From assembly GCA_965230485.1 (NCBI GenBank), contig CBDDLA010000001.1, positions 3,038,001 to 3,102,000 on the forward strand: a DNA stretch of 64,000 nucleotides. Reading direction: 5' to 3'. The notes below the pieces were generated by a model. That model was not told the DNA's origin, made no database searches, and was given only the letters and a program-made list of their open reading frames with translations. A program made the position numbers and the translations under genes. This DNA is from Putridiphycobacter sp965230485. GTDB taxonomy: Bacteria; Bacteroidota; Bacteroidia; Flavobacteriales_D; Crocinitomicaceae. Positions 35,164 to 44,460 of this stretch are shown one piece after another. How positions within the stretch are numbered: the first letter of the stretch is position 1; every line of letters starts with the position of its first letter.

Positions 35164-35736
35164 ATCTAATTTAAGTTCCTTTAGTCTTGCTTCTTTACCT
35201 GCTTGTCTTTTACTGATGGCTGATTCGGTGTAATACTGATGTTCTTCTTCTAAATAATGAATTTGTTTCATGATCCATTCTTTGTCGCTCAGCAACTCTC
35301 CAAATAGAGCCAGTTCGTCTCTTAACTGCTGAGCAATATTGTGATAGTTTGCTGTCCCAATATAATCATGGTCAGCGTCGCAGATGAGTTTTTCCAGAAT
35401 ATCTTTTGGTTCTTCTCCTCTTTTAGTGGCCATAATAATTCGTTTAACATTTGAAATATTATCCTCAGTATAATCAAATTCTGAGGCTACTTTCTTAAAG
35501 GTAGAAACACTAAACGATTCATTATTCCTATACTTATTGATGTAGCCTGAATCATGAAATAGAGCAGCGGTCCTTAATAGTATGATCTCTTTTTCAGGTA
35601 TACCTTCCATCTCTGAAAAATAAACAACAGCCTTTTCTACTTGTAAGGTGTGTTTAATTGAATGGTAAGAGTAGCGCTCATCTAACATTTCCCCTAAATG
35701 AGCAATAATATATTTTCTAATGCCTTTAAAGTTCAT
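35143..35736 (-). CDS. HD-domain metal-dependent phosphohydrolase
   Basis: A 197-residue cytoplasmic protein with an HD motif. The order is HSIKHTLQVEKAV (first His near residue 29), LFHDSGY with the His61-Asp62 pair and LICDADHDYIGT with the later Asp. This suits small bacterial HD phosphohydrolases, some of which act on nucleotides or ppGpp-like molecules. The substrate is unknown. Its 3' end overlaps the putative anti-sigma gene on the opposite strand, and the 1203-residue TraB/GumN gene ends 3 bases upstream of its start on the same strand. Confidence 0.82.
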   Translation of the reverse strand: MNFKGIRKYIIAHLGEMLDERYSYHSIKHTLQVEKAVVYFSEMEGIPEKEIILLRTAALFHDSGYINKYRNNESFSVSTFKKVASEFDYTEDNISNVKRIIMATKRGEEPKDILEKLICDADHDYIGTANYHNIAQQLRDELALFGELLSDKEWIMKQIHYLEEEHQYYTESAISKRQAGKEARLKELKLDLLNFKE

Positions 35737-35739
35737 TTA

Positions 35740-38700
35740 TTAATAATACCAATTATAATTTTCCTTGCCCTCTTTTTTTGCCCGTGGATGCCCTTCTAAG
35801 ACAATACTTCTAACTTGCTCTTCAATAACTTCTGAAATGTCTTTATATTTCTCAATTTTTATTCTTGTTTCCTCAAATTGAGATGAAATATTAATTAGCT
35901 TTTGATCTAATGGCTGAAGACCAATGTAATCAAGGTACCAATCATCATCTTTTTCCTTTTTACTTTTATAAAAATAAACATAACCGGTATCATTTTGCAC
36001 AATTACCTCCCGTTTATCAACAAAGAGAAAACTGTCTTTTTCTACATTAAAATCACTGTCATATAATAATGATTCGTTAATATCTGTTTGCTTAGTAAAA
36101 GATTGAGGGAATAAGTCCAGTTTTTTATTGATAGATAAAGCTTTATATAAATAATTTCTGTTAATTAAATTTGAGGCAAGATATATCCAGATTGAGTCAT
36201 TTACAGGAATATTATTCTTCATTTTTTGAACCGCAATATCTGTTTGAATTTCTAAATCTTGCACTTTTGTAAGTTTGGTATAAAAAAGGTTAACGTCAGC
36301 CTTGTCATAGAATGGTAGTAGTAAAGCAGAATAATGCACAAGTTCATCATTTCCCCTATTTTTATATGATTCGTAACGATATTCGCTCTCATTTTCATTT
36401 GCAATATTGTTTTGCTCTAAACTAATTTGACTCTTTAATTCAATTTTAGCTTCTCTTAGTATCTGATTATAGCTCTTTTTATAACTAGATGGTTTAATTT
36501 TTTCTTTTTCTACAAGAAAGGCAAGAAGTTCATAGATAGGGGCTTTATATTGTTTTACAAAAGTGTAATCCAAGATTTTAGGATATAAATGACTGGCAAT
36601 TTCTAATGAATCGTAAAAGGGTCTAAAAATTCTGTAGGTAGCGTAATTGTCACTCGCCAAAGGTATATCATGTTCTAAAAGCTTTAAAAATAATTCTGTA
36701 GACTTCTTAGTACTTTGCTTTGCTAAAGCCTCTAAAATAGCTATTTGGTACATTGATGTATCCTCAGATTTATGGTAAAGATCTTCCATAAAATCAGTAA
36801 TGTCTACTTTTTCTAAGTTTCCCAAATCGGTAATCATTTGTTTTTTAATATCTATTTGTTTTGCAGTAAACGGGTAGTTTAAAATCATTTTCTTCATCTC
36901 ATCAAAATCCTCGCTATCAAAATTTACATGCGTTCTTACAGACTCTAGTGCCTGAGTTTTAATTAAACTATCATAACTGTAGATATCTTTAAGAAATAAC
37001 TTTGATTTATCCTCAAATACTGATGTACCGACCATGGTGTCAAAAGGAGTAAATGAACTAAAAAATAATTCAATGAATTTGGACTTTGGTGAAAGTGTGT
37101 CAACATTAGATTTAATCGAATACAGCATTCCATGCTTTAGGATGTATTTAGCGAGAATCATTCTACTACTATTAGTATCAGTAAGTTCTAGATTTAGAAT
37201 AAATAGATCCTTATCTTTTACTGGATTAAATTGTCTAACAATTAGTTTCTTATCTTTTTCATAAAACGCTCTTTCATTTGCCCATAGAGAGTCAATATTG
37301 TCAAACTCTGAATAATTATGGTATTTATAGGCCTCTACTGCAATACGTTCAAAGTTTTCAGAATAATAGATCCTTGATTCAGAATTGTTTTTGTAGGAAT
37401 TATCCACCTTATCTTTACTTTCATTTTTCTTGTTAAGTCTGTAGGCTTTTGTATAAGTATCATTAAATGCAGTAGGGTATAAATAATTTGAATTAACGCT
37501 AAAAAGTAAAGTTGAATCTCTATGATAGACAAATGGAAAATTGTACTGGAATTGATCAAATTTAAAGCTTTTAAAGAAGCGTTGACAATCGTCTCCACTA
37601 GCATTGACGCAGGCTAATAAATAATAAAAAGGGCCTTTGATAACAAATTTAAGATCAATCCTTTCATTGTTAGCATTTTTAGCAAAGGCTGTCGCCGTTG
37701 GATATTTTTCTGATTTTTCAATTATAATTTCACAGGAGTCTATATCTAGTTCTTTCAGAAATTTTTCAATTAGGCGATTAAGTTCATAGGTATCAGTTTC
37801 AATAAATTTAAAATCATGTAATGCACTCCTTTTAACCAAATAGTAAGCGTCATTGTTAATATCATATGCTTCTAATTCGGGATGATTGTATAAGCTAGTG
37901 ATTTTATTATTGTTTTTAATATGATAATAATTGGGTACTTCTACGCTAAAGTCGCCTTTAAAAGCCTTAGCAGTCTTCCAATTTGTTTCTAAAATGGGTT
38001 TTAACACTATGCTTTTAAAAAAACCATCACTCTGCTTTTTAACAAAGTCCTTTTTTCCACCCATTTTAAAAATAAATATATTGATAGGTGAGTAGATAAT
38101 CATATATCGCTGAAAATTTCCGCTAGTGGTTTCATTAAGAATATCAAGTCCGCTAAAACCATCAATTTCTATCTTAGCCTTACTAATAATATTGCCAGGA
38201 ATACTCTCATAAAGTAGACTGTCAATTTTTAATTCATAGTCCTTTGGTTGTAGCTTTGTTAAATAACTATAAGTACTAATCTGTTTTATTGAAAAATATG
38301 AGCCGTTAGTCAATTCGGGTGAAAAAAACTGTCGTTGATTACTATTATTTGAAGGGGTTTCAAACATTGAGCCTGGCACTTTAACTGAAAAAAAGTCTGA
38401 TTCAAATAAATTATTATAAAAAATGTTAGTTGTTTTATGATCAAAGGTTTCTTTAATCTGCTTTGCCTGGTCAGTAATTGTTGTTGGCATGGCTTCAAGT
38501 GAATATCCTTTATCTGCTAAATACTGAATAACACCATATTTACCACCTAAATGCGCTGCTCCAATGCCAATAAATAAACTGATGTCTTCCTTTTGAATAA
38601 ATGAATCGATTCTGGCAGCCATGATATTATTTCTAACATCAAGCATATATTTGACAAAGTTATTGGAGTTGATTTGACCATGCAAAGAATCCAATAACAT

Positions 38701-39351
38701 CACATTTTTGTTCCTGTATGCATCTTCTATAAGATCTCGTGCGTCTTTATCTTCTATTAATTTTTCAAACCATGCTGCTGGTTCTTTATCATTCGGATCA
38801 GGAAGACTTCCTAGTTTACTTAATTCGGTGGTTTGAGAAAAGTCCTCTAAACTGTATACTTTCTTATCGTTTTTCATTCCTGTTTGATAAATAAAAAGAT
38901 CTAAAAAAGTTTCTTCTTCAAAGTCCAATTTACTTTTATTTTCTCTGTATAGCATCCAATTACTTAGGTAATGGTCACTAGCTAGATATGAACTCAAATT
39001 TTTATTTTTTGGGATTTTAAGTTTAAAAGCGTCTTGGTAAAAACCTTTATAAGTTTGATACTGGAATCCGTATCTGCCCAAATAATCACTTGCGTACTTC
39101 GAATTAAAAATTTCGTCTAACCATATAATGGGGTTAGACTCCAAAGCAATAGCATCTACCTCGGTAATGGCATCAAAAAATTCCTCTCCTAAATGAAAGG
39201 CCAAACGTCCACTAATATGCATTGTGCCATACAGGTATGATGTTTTTTGGGTATTTGGATTCGTAATTTTCCAGAGTAAGCTGTTTTCGTTTTCTTGGGT
39301 AATGCCTAATAATGATATGAATATAAGTAAGCAGGTAATAATGACCTTCAT
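35740..39351 (-). CDS. Giant TraB/GumN-family exported protein
   Basis: A 1203-residue protein with signal peptide (ITCLLIFISLLGITQ). Residues about 20-290 are a TraB/GumN (Tiki-like) domain similar to the gene at 16419: SYLYGTMHISGRLAF, VDAIALESNPI and LFIGIGAAHLGGKYGVIQYL. This is about a quarter of the protein. The other 900 residues are not typical of the family; they contain beta-rich segments and then a long helical part (around residues 800-1100, with regular hydrophobic helices such as EILLAFLVEKEK) that may be a HEAT-like array. The length is roughly four times that of ordinary members. It lies next to an HD-domain gene. A role in surface proteolysis or protein binding is speculative. 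Confidence 0.8.
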   Translation of the reverse strand: MKVIITCLLIFISLLGITQENENSLLWKITNPNTQKTSYLYGTMHISGRLAFHLGEEFFDAITEVDAIALESNPIIWLDEIFNSKYASDYLGRYGFQYQTYKGFYQDAFKLKIPKNKNLSSYLASDHYLSNWMLYRENKSKLDFEEETFLDLFIYQTGMKNDKKVYSLEDFSQTTELSKLGSLPDPNDKEPAAWFEKLIEDKDARDLIEDAYRNKNVMLLDSLHGQINSNNFVKYMLDVRNNIMAARIDSFIQKEDISLFIGIGAAHLGGKYGVIQYLADKGYSLEAMPTTITDQAKQIKETFDHKTTNIFYNNLFESDFFSVKVPGSMFETPSNNSNQRQFFSPELTNGSYFSIKQISTYSYLTKLQPKDYELKIDSLLYESIPGNIISKAKIEIDGFSGLDILNETTSGNFQRYMIIYSPINIFIFKMGGKKDFVKKQSDGFFKSIVLKPILETNWKTAKAFKGDFSVEVPNYYHIKNNNKITSLYNHPELEAYDINNDAYYLVKRSALHDFKFIETDTYELNRLIEKFLKELDIDSCEIIIEKSEKYPTATAFAKNANNERIDLKFVIKGPFYYLLACVNASGDDCQRFFKSFKFDQFQYNFPFVYHRDSTLLFSVNSNYLYPTAFNDTYTKAYRLNKKNESKDKVDNSYKNNSESRIYYSENFERIAVEAYKYHNYSEFDNIDSLWANERAFYEKDKKLIVRQFNPVKDKDLFILNLELTDTNSSRMILAKYILKHGMLYSIKSNVDTLSPKSKFIELFFSSFTPFDTMVGTSVFEDKSKLFLKDIYSYDSLIKTQALESVRTHVNFDSEDFDEMKKMILNYPFTAKQIDIKKQMITDLGNLEKVDITDFMEDLYHKSEDTSMYQIAILEALAKQSTKKSTELFLKLLEHDIPLASDNYATYRIFRPFYDSLEIASHLYPKILDYTFVKQYKAPIYELLAFLVEKEKIKPSSYKKSYNQILREAKIELKSQISLEQNNIANENESEYRYESYKNRGNDELVHYSALLLPFYDKADVNLFYTKLTKVQDLEIQTDIAVQKMKNNIPVNDSIWIYLASNLINRNYLYKALSINKKLDLFPQSFTKQTDINESLLYDSDFNVEKDSFLFVDKREVIVQNDTGYVYFYKSKKEKDDDWYLDYIGLQPLDQKLINISSQFEETRIKIEKYKDISEVIEEQVRSIVLEGHPRAKKEGKENYNWYY

Positions 39352-39434
39352 TTAATATTTAATTGGTGTGATAATTTAATGATAAAAGATAGTGATATTT
39401 TTTAGAGAAGAATAGTATTGAAATTACTTTATTG

Positions 39435-41345
39435 TTAATTATTCCAAACGTTTTGAATGATTTCAATATCTATTTCATTGATCAGAAAAGGCTGTTTATT
39501 TCTATTCCAGATATATATTTTGATTCTTCCATTCCTAGTTATATGAGGCGGAACAGAAAAGGCAAAAGACGCTTTTTTAAACGATAACAAATCTTCTTCA
39601 ACATCATGTCCAATATATATTGGATTACCATAATTATCGTTAATGGTCTCACCATTTTTGGTTTCGGGAATGGCAACTAAAGAAATTTGATTAAGATGAT
39701 TAATATTAGCATTCAAAGTAATTCTCAAAAAATGTTGATTTGCTTTAAGGGCATCATTAATTGGAAGTATGAACTGGGGACGGTAAACATTGTTACTATC
39801 GGCTAGGTACTGCATGGTTTTAGCATTAAATTTGTCAGTGCTAAATTCCCATTGATTCTGATCAGTAAATGAAATGGTTTTTAAAACTTTTAGTGGTGAC
39901 TCAATTGCTTGACTATGTTTACTTAGTAATACAATAGCGCTGTTATTATAACTATAATGTTCTACTAAAAAAGGGTAATATTTTAAACTTTGATTTAAAA
40001 ATTGAATTGGGGTATGCCTACCAGAGTAACCTAAGATTAAATGCTCCTTTTTAGAATTGGAAAGCAATGTGTTCAGCTTTTTGGCATCACCGTAATTGAT
40101 GAGGTCAAGATCTAAATGATGTGCTTTTCCTGATTGTAGACCATAAAAATTCAAATAGTCTGGATTGCTGATATTCATGACCTTCATTATATTATTTTCT
40201 CCAAATCTACTTTCCCAGTCTCTGATATGTTGACTGAGTTCTTTAAACACTTCGTAATGGACAGGTTGGAATAATTTTTTTTCAAATATTGTTGAAAACG
40301 CCGTTGCACCAATAATCAAGAAGGGGATTCCACCCATTAGGTATTTGAAAGTATGACTGAGCACCTTTGCTAAAATTAATATGAAGAAGGGCAGGACAAA
40401 AATCATGACCGGGAACTTTAGCACGGGGGTAAAATAATGTGAAACTAAATGTCCAACGATATAAGTTCCAAAAAACCAAATTAAAAATAGAAGGGTATAC
40501 TTTGATAGTCTAACTTTTTCTTTTAATCCAATAGCAATTCCAATTATAATTAGACTAACAATAACAACAATTAAAAACAACGAGTTATTAAAAGCAAAAA
40601 ATAAAAATTCTAGTAACCACCAATTGCCAGGAGGTGCTAGCCATTGTATCCCTCCATCTATCCCAGTTTGATAAAGTGTTATAGATAGGTGGGGCAGAAA
40701 TAGTATGATCGCCAGAACACCAGATAAAAAATAAGGGAAAATGGCTGATTTCTTTATCCAAAATAAGGCAGATAAGGTGATAAAGCCTACAGATAAAAAA
40801 GCAAAATAATGGGTGTACATACAACCAGCAAGGCTTATTCCTAGCCCTAAACTTACCAACCAAATCTGTCTTTTTTTAAACTGGTTATTAAGAATTTTCA
40901 ATAAAAATACAGTGCTCGATAGTATGAAAAAAAGACCAGGGCTGTAAGGGCGGGCTAATTCTGATTGAATGATAGGAAAGAGTAAAATGGACCAAAGCGC
41001 GGCAGAAAATAAACCGACATAGGTAGAATAATATTTTCCAATTTTATAAATTAGCCATATTGAAACCGTCCCCAATAATACAAAAGGCAGTCTCATGGCT
41101 AACTCTGAATGTCCAAAAATTGAAGACCAAATTTTCATGAAAATTTGCACCCCTGCAGGATGCATATCTCCTAGCTTTACCCCGTATTCCAATAGGTCAT
41201 ATAAATTATCATATTTTAGCCGGGTAATTGCACTTAATTCATCACTACTGTAGGAATGGGAGATTGCTGAAAAAAATCGAAGTACAAAACCAACGATTAA
41301 TATTAGATAGAGCAGAAAGTGTTCAGTCTTTTTTTTCACCTTCAA
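39435..41345 (-). CDS. GT39-like membrane glycosyltransferase
   Basis: A 636-residue protein with about ten N-terminal membrane helices and a soluble C-terminal beta-rich domain of about 230 residues. The first periplasmic loop has SYSSDELSAITRL, where the paired acidic residues match the Asp-Glu of the GT39/ArnT/PMT superfamily. The helices resemble the usual VLRFFSAI..., AMRLPFVLLGTVSIWLIYKIG and ALWSILLFPIIQSELARPY pattern (position and length as in dolichyl/undecaprenyl-phosphate-sugar mannosyl- or arabinosyltransferases). Substrate and acceptor are unknown; it could modify an envelope glycolipid or protein. It is transcribed alone on the minus strand, next to the rlmB-type gene. Confidence 0.83.
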   Translation of the reverse strand: MKVKKKTEHFLLYLILIVGFVLRFFSAISHSYSSDELSAITRLKYDNLYDLLEYGVKLGDMHPAGVQIFMKIWSSIFGHSELAMRLPFVLLGTVSIWLIYKIGKYYSTYVGLFSAALWSILLFPIIQSELARPYSPGLFFILSSTVFLLKILNNQFKKRQIWLVSLGLGISLAGCMYTHYFAFLSVGFITLSALFWIKKSAIFPYFLSGVLAIILFLPHLSITLYQTGIDGGIQWLAPPGNWWLLEFLFFAFNNSLFLIVVIVSLIIIGIAIGLKEKVRLSKYTLLFLIWFFGTYIVGHLVSHYFTPVLKFPVMIFVLPFFILILAKVLSHTFKYLMGGIPFLIIGATAFSTIFEKKLFQPVHYEVFKELSQHIRDWESRFGENNIMKVMNISNPDYLNFYGLQSGKAHHLDLDLINYGDAKKLNTLLSNSKKEHLILGYSGRHTPIQFLNQSLKYYPFLVEHYSYNNSAIVLLSKHSQAIESPLKVLKTISFTDQNQWEFSTDKFNAKTMQYLADSNNVYRPQFILPINDALKANQHFLRITLNANINHLNQISLVAIPETKNGETINDNYGNPIYIGHDVEEDLLSFKKASFAFSVPPHITRNGRIKIYIWNRNKQPFLINEIDIEIIQNVWNN

Positions 41346-41424
41346 CGAAGATAAATATTATTTCCTTAAAGCCGTTTACTTAAAATTAGACTACAAAGCG
41401 ACAAACGAAATAGAGGATTAAGAA

Positions 41425-42192
41425 TCAACCAAGCCTTTGCCTGAGCGCTTCATACATGGCAATACCAGACGCAACAGCCACATTAAGCGAGGCAATTTCG
41501 CCTTGCATTGGAATTTTAGCTTTCTGGCTTGCTTCTGATAATAGTTTTGTAGAAATACCGTCTTCTTCCGATCCTAAAATAATGGCAGTAGGTAGAGTTA
41601 ATTCAACGTCTTGAATCATTTGATTCGTCTTTTCGGTTAAGGCAACCACCTGTACACCGCTTGTTTTTAAAAAATGGACAACAGATGATAAGTCTTTTGC
41701 CTTACAGATAGGAATTCTCATCAAGGCACCTGCTGATGTTTTAATGGCATCAGAAGTCACCAATACGCCTCCTTTTTCTATAATAACAATGGCATCAATA
41801 CCAGTGCATTCGGCTGTTCTCGCAATGGCCCCAAAATTTCTTACATCAGTAATCCTGTCCAAAATTAAAAAATTGGGGACTTCTCCTTCTTCAAAAATTC
41901 GAGTTGTAATATTTTCAATATTTTGATACTGTATTGGAGCTATAAATGCAATTACACCCTGATGATTTTTTCGTGTTAATCGATTTAGTTTTTGAATGGG
42001 TACAAACTGAAGATTATAAGTCTTATTGGCCAATTCCTCTTTTAATTCTTTAAATAAGGTTTTTTGCATCCCTCGTTGAATCATTATCTTATTAATCTCC
42101 TTACCTGCGCGTACAGCTTCAATAACTGCCCTTACACCAAAAACAATGTCGTTATCCAGGTTTTCTGATCGTTTGTTAAATTCTTTGCCCAT
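41425..42192 (-). CDS. rlmB: 23S rRNA 2'-O-ribose methyltransferase, RlmB-like
   Basis: A 255-residue SpoU/TrmH-family protein that methylates a ribose in 23S rRNA. It has an N-terminal substrate-binding part (VFGVRAVIEAVRAGKEINKIMIQRG) and the knotted C-terminal domain with DRITDVRNFGAIARTAECTGIDAIV (motif 1 with Asn-Arg), ILGSEEDGIS (motif 2) and IPMQGEIASLNVAVASGIAMYE (motif 3). The exact rRNA position is not proven; the length and motifs fit RlmB. It follows frr after a terminator on the minus strand. Confidence 0.9.
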   Translation of the reverse strand: MGKEFNKRSENLDNDIVFGVRAVIEAVRAGKEINKIMIQRGMQKTLFKELKEELANKTYNLQFVPIQKLNRLTRKNHQGVIAFIAPIQYQNIENITTRIFEEGEVPNFLILDRITDVRNFGAIARTAECTGIDAIVIIEKGGVLVTSDAIKTSAGALMRIPICKAKDLSSVVHFLKTSGVQVVALTEKTNQMIQDVELTLPTAIILGSEEDGISTKLLSEASQKAKIPMQGEIASLNVAVASGIAMYEALRQRLG

Positions 42193-42211
42193 CTTAGTTT
42201 TGTTATTGAAT

Positions 42212-42245
42212 AAAAAAATCTGTCCAGTTTTTGAACAGATTTTTT
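42212..42245 (-). terminator. Terminator after frr
   Basis: Inverted repeat AAAAAAATCTGT / ACAGATTTTTT around an 11-12 base loop, with T runs on the minus strand, 20 bases after the frr stop. Confidence 0.85.
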
Positions 42246-42264
42246 CAAATGCATTGAAATTGAT

Positions 42265-42828
42265 TTAAATCGTTAAAATGTCTTCTTCTTTTTTAGCAGT
42301 TAACTTATCAATTTTACTTCCAAAATCATTTGTGACTTCTTGGACGTCATCTTCTAAGTTTTTTTGCATGTCTTCAGATAAGCCATTGTCTTTTAGCTTT
42401 TTGATTTCGTCAATGGCATCCTTTCGGTTATTTCTTAAACTAATTTTAGCATGCTCTCCTTCAGCTTTTGCTTTTTTGGCAAGGTCTTTTCTTCTTTCTT
42501 CAGTGAGCATAGGTACACTAATAATAATCATCTCACCATTATTCTGAGGGTTTAGACCTAAATTGGCATTGGTAATACCTTTTGCAATTTCATCTAACAT
42601 TGCTTTTTCCCATGGTTGAACTGTCAATGTACGCGCATCAAGTGTATTAATGTTTGCAACTTGAGTCAATGGTGTAGAAGTACCATAGTAGTCTACCATT
42701 ACACTACTTAACATTGAAGGGGTTGCTTTACCGGCACGTATTTTACGGAGCGCTTCTATAAGGTGATTGATGGCACTTTCATTGGCTTCTTTAAGAGAAT
42801 CAAAAATAAAATCAATTTCTTCTTCCAT
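42265..42828 (-). CDS. frr: Ribosome recycling factor
   Basis: A 187-residue protein that splits the ribosome after termination with EF-G. The standard RRF pattern is present: an N-terminal helix, then the conserved LRKIRAGKATPSMLSSVMVDYYG, QPWEKAMLDEIAKGI, NNGEMIIISVPMLTEERRKDLAKKAK and IDEIKKLKDNGLSED segments. It lies 17 bases after pyrH and forms the end of the translation block, before a terminator. The gene order rpsB-tsf-pyrH-frr is conserved in bacteria. Confidence 0.97.
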   Translation of the reverse strand: MEEEIDFIFDSLKEANESAINHLIEALRKIRAGKATPSMLSSVMVDYYGTSTPLTQVANINTLDARTLTVQPWEKAMLDEIAKGITNANLGLNPQNNGEMIIISVPMLTEERRKDLAKKAKAEGEHAKISLRNNRKDAIDEIKKLKDNGLSEDMQKNLEDDVQEVTNDFGSKIDKLTAKKEEDILTI

Positions 42829-42845
42829 TGGAATTCGTTTTTTGG

Positions 42846-43553
42846 TTAATTATTGGCTACTAAAGTACCAATTTTTTCGCCTTTTACAATTTTTTCCAAA
42901 TTCCCTTTTTTATTCATGTCAAAAACAATAATCGGAACGTTGTTTTCTTTACATAAGGTAAAAGCCGTCATGTCCATAATGCTAAGTCCTTTGTTATAAG
43001 CTTCGTCAAATGAAATCGCATCATATTTTATAGCATCAGCATTTTTTTCAGGGTCTGCGGTGTAGATGCCATCTACTCTTGTTCCTTTTAAAATAACATC
43101 TGCTTGCATTTCTATTGCTCTTAATGCAGCGGCAGAATCAGTCGTAAAGTAAGGGTTACCTGTTCCCGCTCCAAAAATGACTACTCTGCCTTTTTCAAGG
43201 TGGCGCGTCGCCCTTCGTTTAATAAAAGGTTCTGCGATTTCTCTCATTTCAATTGCAGAAACCAATCTAGTTTTCATGTCTTCTTTTTCCAGAGCAGCCT
43301 GAAGAGCCATGGCATTAATCATGGTAGCTAGCATTCCCATGTAATCACCTTGGGTGCGGTCCATACCTCCTTTTTCGGCTTGGACCCCTCTGAAGATATT
43401 TCCTCCACCAATGACAATAGCTAATTCGATATCGTCATACAACTTTTTAATTTCAGTCGCATATTCAGCCAAGCGTGTATTGTCAATTCCAAATTGCTTA
43501 TCACCCATAAGTGATTCTCCGCTTAACTTTAATAAAACTCTTTTATATTTCAT
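42846..43553 (-). CDS. pyrH: UMP kinase
   Basis: A 235-residue amino-acid-kinase family enzyme that phosphorylates UMP to UDP with ATP. The hallmarks are present: LLKLSGESLMGD at the start, IVIGGGNIFRG, the DYMGMLATMINAMAL segment, IFGAGTGNPYFTTDSAAALRAIEM and VIVFDMNKKGNL near the end. It is separated from tsf by 57 bases, including a tsf terminator, so it may have an additional promoter. The frr start lies 17 bases downstream. Confidence 0.97.
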   Translation of the reverse strand: MKYKRVLLKLSGESLMGDKQFGIDNTRLAEYATEIKKLYDDIELAIVIGGGNIFRGVQAEKGGMDRTQGDYMGMLATMINAMALQAALEKEDMKTRLVSAIEMREIAEPFIKRRATRHLEKGRVVIFGAGTGNPYFTTDSAAALRAIEMQADVILKGTRVDGIYTADPEKNADAIKYDAISFDEAYNKGLSIMDMTAFTLCKENNVPIIVFDMNKKGNLEKIVKGEKIGTLVANN

Positions 43554-43571
43554 GAAAAGTAAATTGAAAAC

Positions 43572-43602
43572 AAAAAAAAAGAGAAATTTAAATTTCTCTT
43601 TT
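43572..43602 (-). terminator. Terminator after tsf
   Basis: Perfect palindrome GAGAAATTT / AAATTTCTC (43581-43598), flanked by A and T runs, and followed on the minus strand by an uninterrupted run of nine T. It lies in the tsf-pyrH gap. Confidence 0.85.
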
Positions 43603-43610
43603 CTTAGTCA

Positions 43611-44441
43611 TTATTTTAAAGCAAATCTTTTAAAGTCCGAAACCGTTAAGTCTTTGTCGGTATCTTTCAAGAACTGCTCAATCGATTTTTTATTATCTCG
43701 GATATAAGCTTGACTTAAAAGTGTATTTTCTTTAAAGAATTTATTTAATCGGCCCATGGCAATTTTTTCAGCCATTTCAGCTGGCTTACCCTCTTTAATA
43801 GCTAATTCCTTACCAATTTCGATTTCATTTTGGATAGTCGCTTCATCAATACCATCCTTATTAAGTGCTAATGGAGCCATTGCTGCTACTTGCATAGCTA
43901 CCTGCTTACCTGCATCAACAGAAGCTTCTCCATCTTTAGTCAATGCCACCATTGTTGCAACTTGGTTTCCCGGATGATTATAAGCTACAACAGCTTCTCC
44001 TTCTACCAAACCATAGTTAGATAAGACTAATTTTTCTCCTACAACACCGACGTGTTCAGTTATCTTATCAGCAACTGTAAGGTCACCGTCATAGATGCTG
44101 GCATTCAACTCATCAATGGTTTTAGCATTGTTTTTCGCAGCAACATCAACTAAGCTTTCAACAAAAGCATAGTAATCTGAATTTTTTGCAACGAAGTCCG
44201 TTTCACAGCTTAAAGACAAAATAACTCCCGTTTTATCGTTATTAAAAGTTTTAGCAACCACTAGTCCTTCAGCTGTTTCATTCTCTCCTCTCTTTGCTGC
44301 TACTTTTTGTCCTTTTTTTCTTAGGATGTTAACAGCCTCCTCCATATTACCTTCTGCTTCTACTAATGCTTTTTTGCAGTCCATCATGCCAGCACCAGTC
44401 TTTTTTCTTAAGTCATTTACTTGAGATGCAGTAATTTTCAT
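43611..44441 (-). CDS. tsf: Elongation factor Ts
   Basis: A 276-residue GDP-exchange factor for EF-Tu. The ATG at 44441 (MKITASQVNDLRKKTGAGMMDCKKAL) agrees with related proteins; an ATG at 44453 would add four residues. The TDFV-type core motif is present in SCETDFVAKNSDYYAFVE, and the rest folds as the two-subdomain core and coiled-coil typical of the family. It is 19 bases after rpsB on the same strand. A perfect terminator follows in the tsf-pyrH gap. Confidence 0.97.
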   Translation of the reverse strand: MKITASQVNDLRKKTGAGMMDCKKALVEAEGNMEEAVNILRKKGQKVAAKRGENETAEGLVVAKTFNNDKTGVILSLSCETDFVAKNSDYYAFVESLVDVAAKNNAKTIDELNASIYDGDLTVADKITEHVGVVGEKLVLSNYGLVEGEAVVAYNHPGNQVATMVALTKDGEASVDAGKQVAMQVAAMAPLALNKDGIDEATIQNEIEIGKELAIKEGKPAEMAEKIAMGRLNKFFKENTLLSQAYIRDNKKSIEQFLKDTDKDLTVSDFKRFALK

Positions 44442-44460
44442 TGTTACGCTCATTTTAAAA

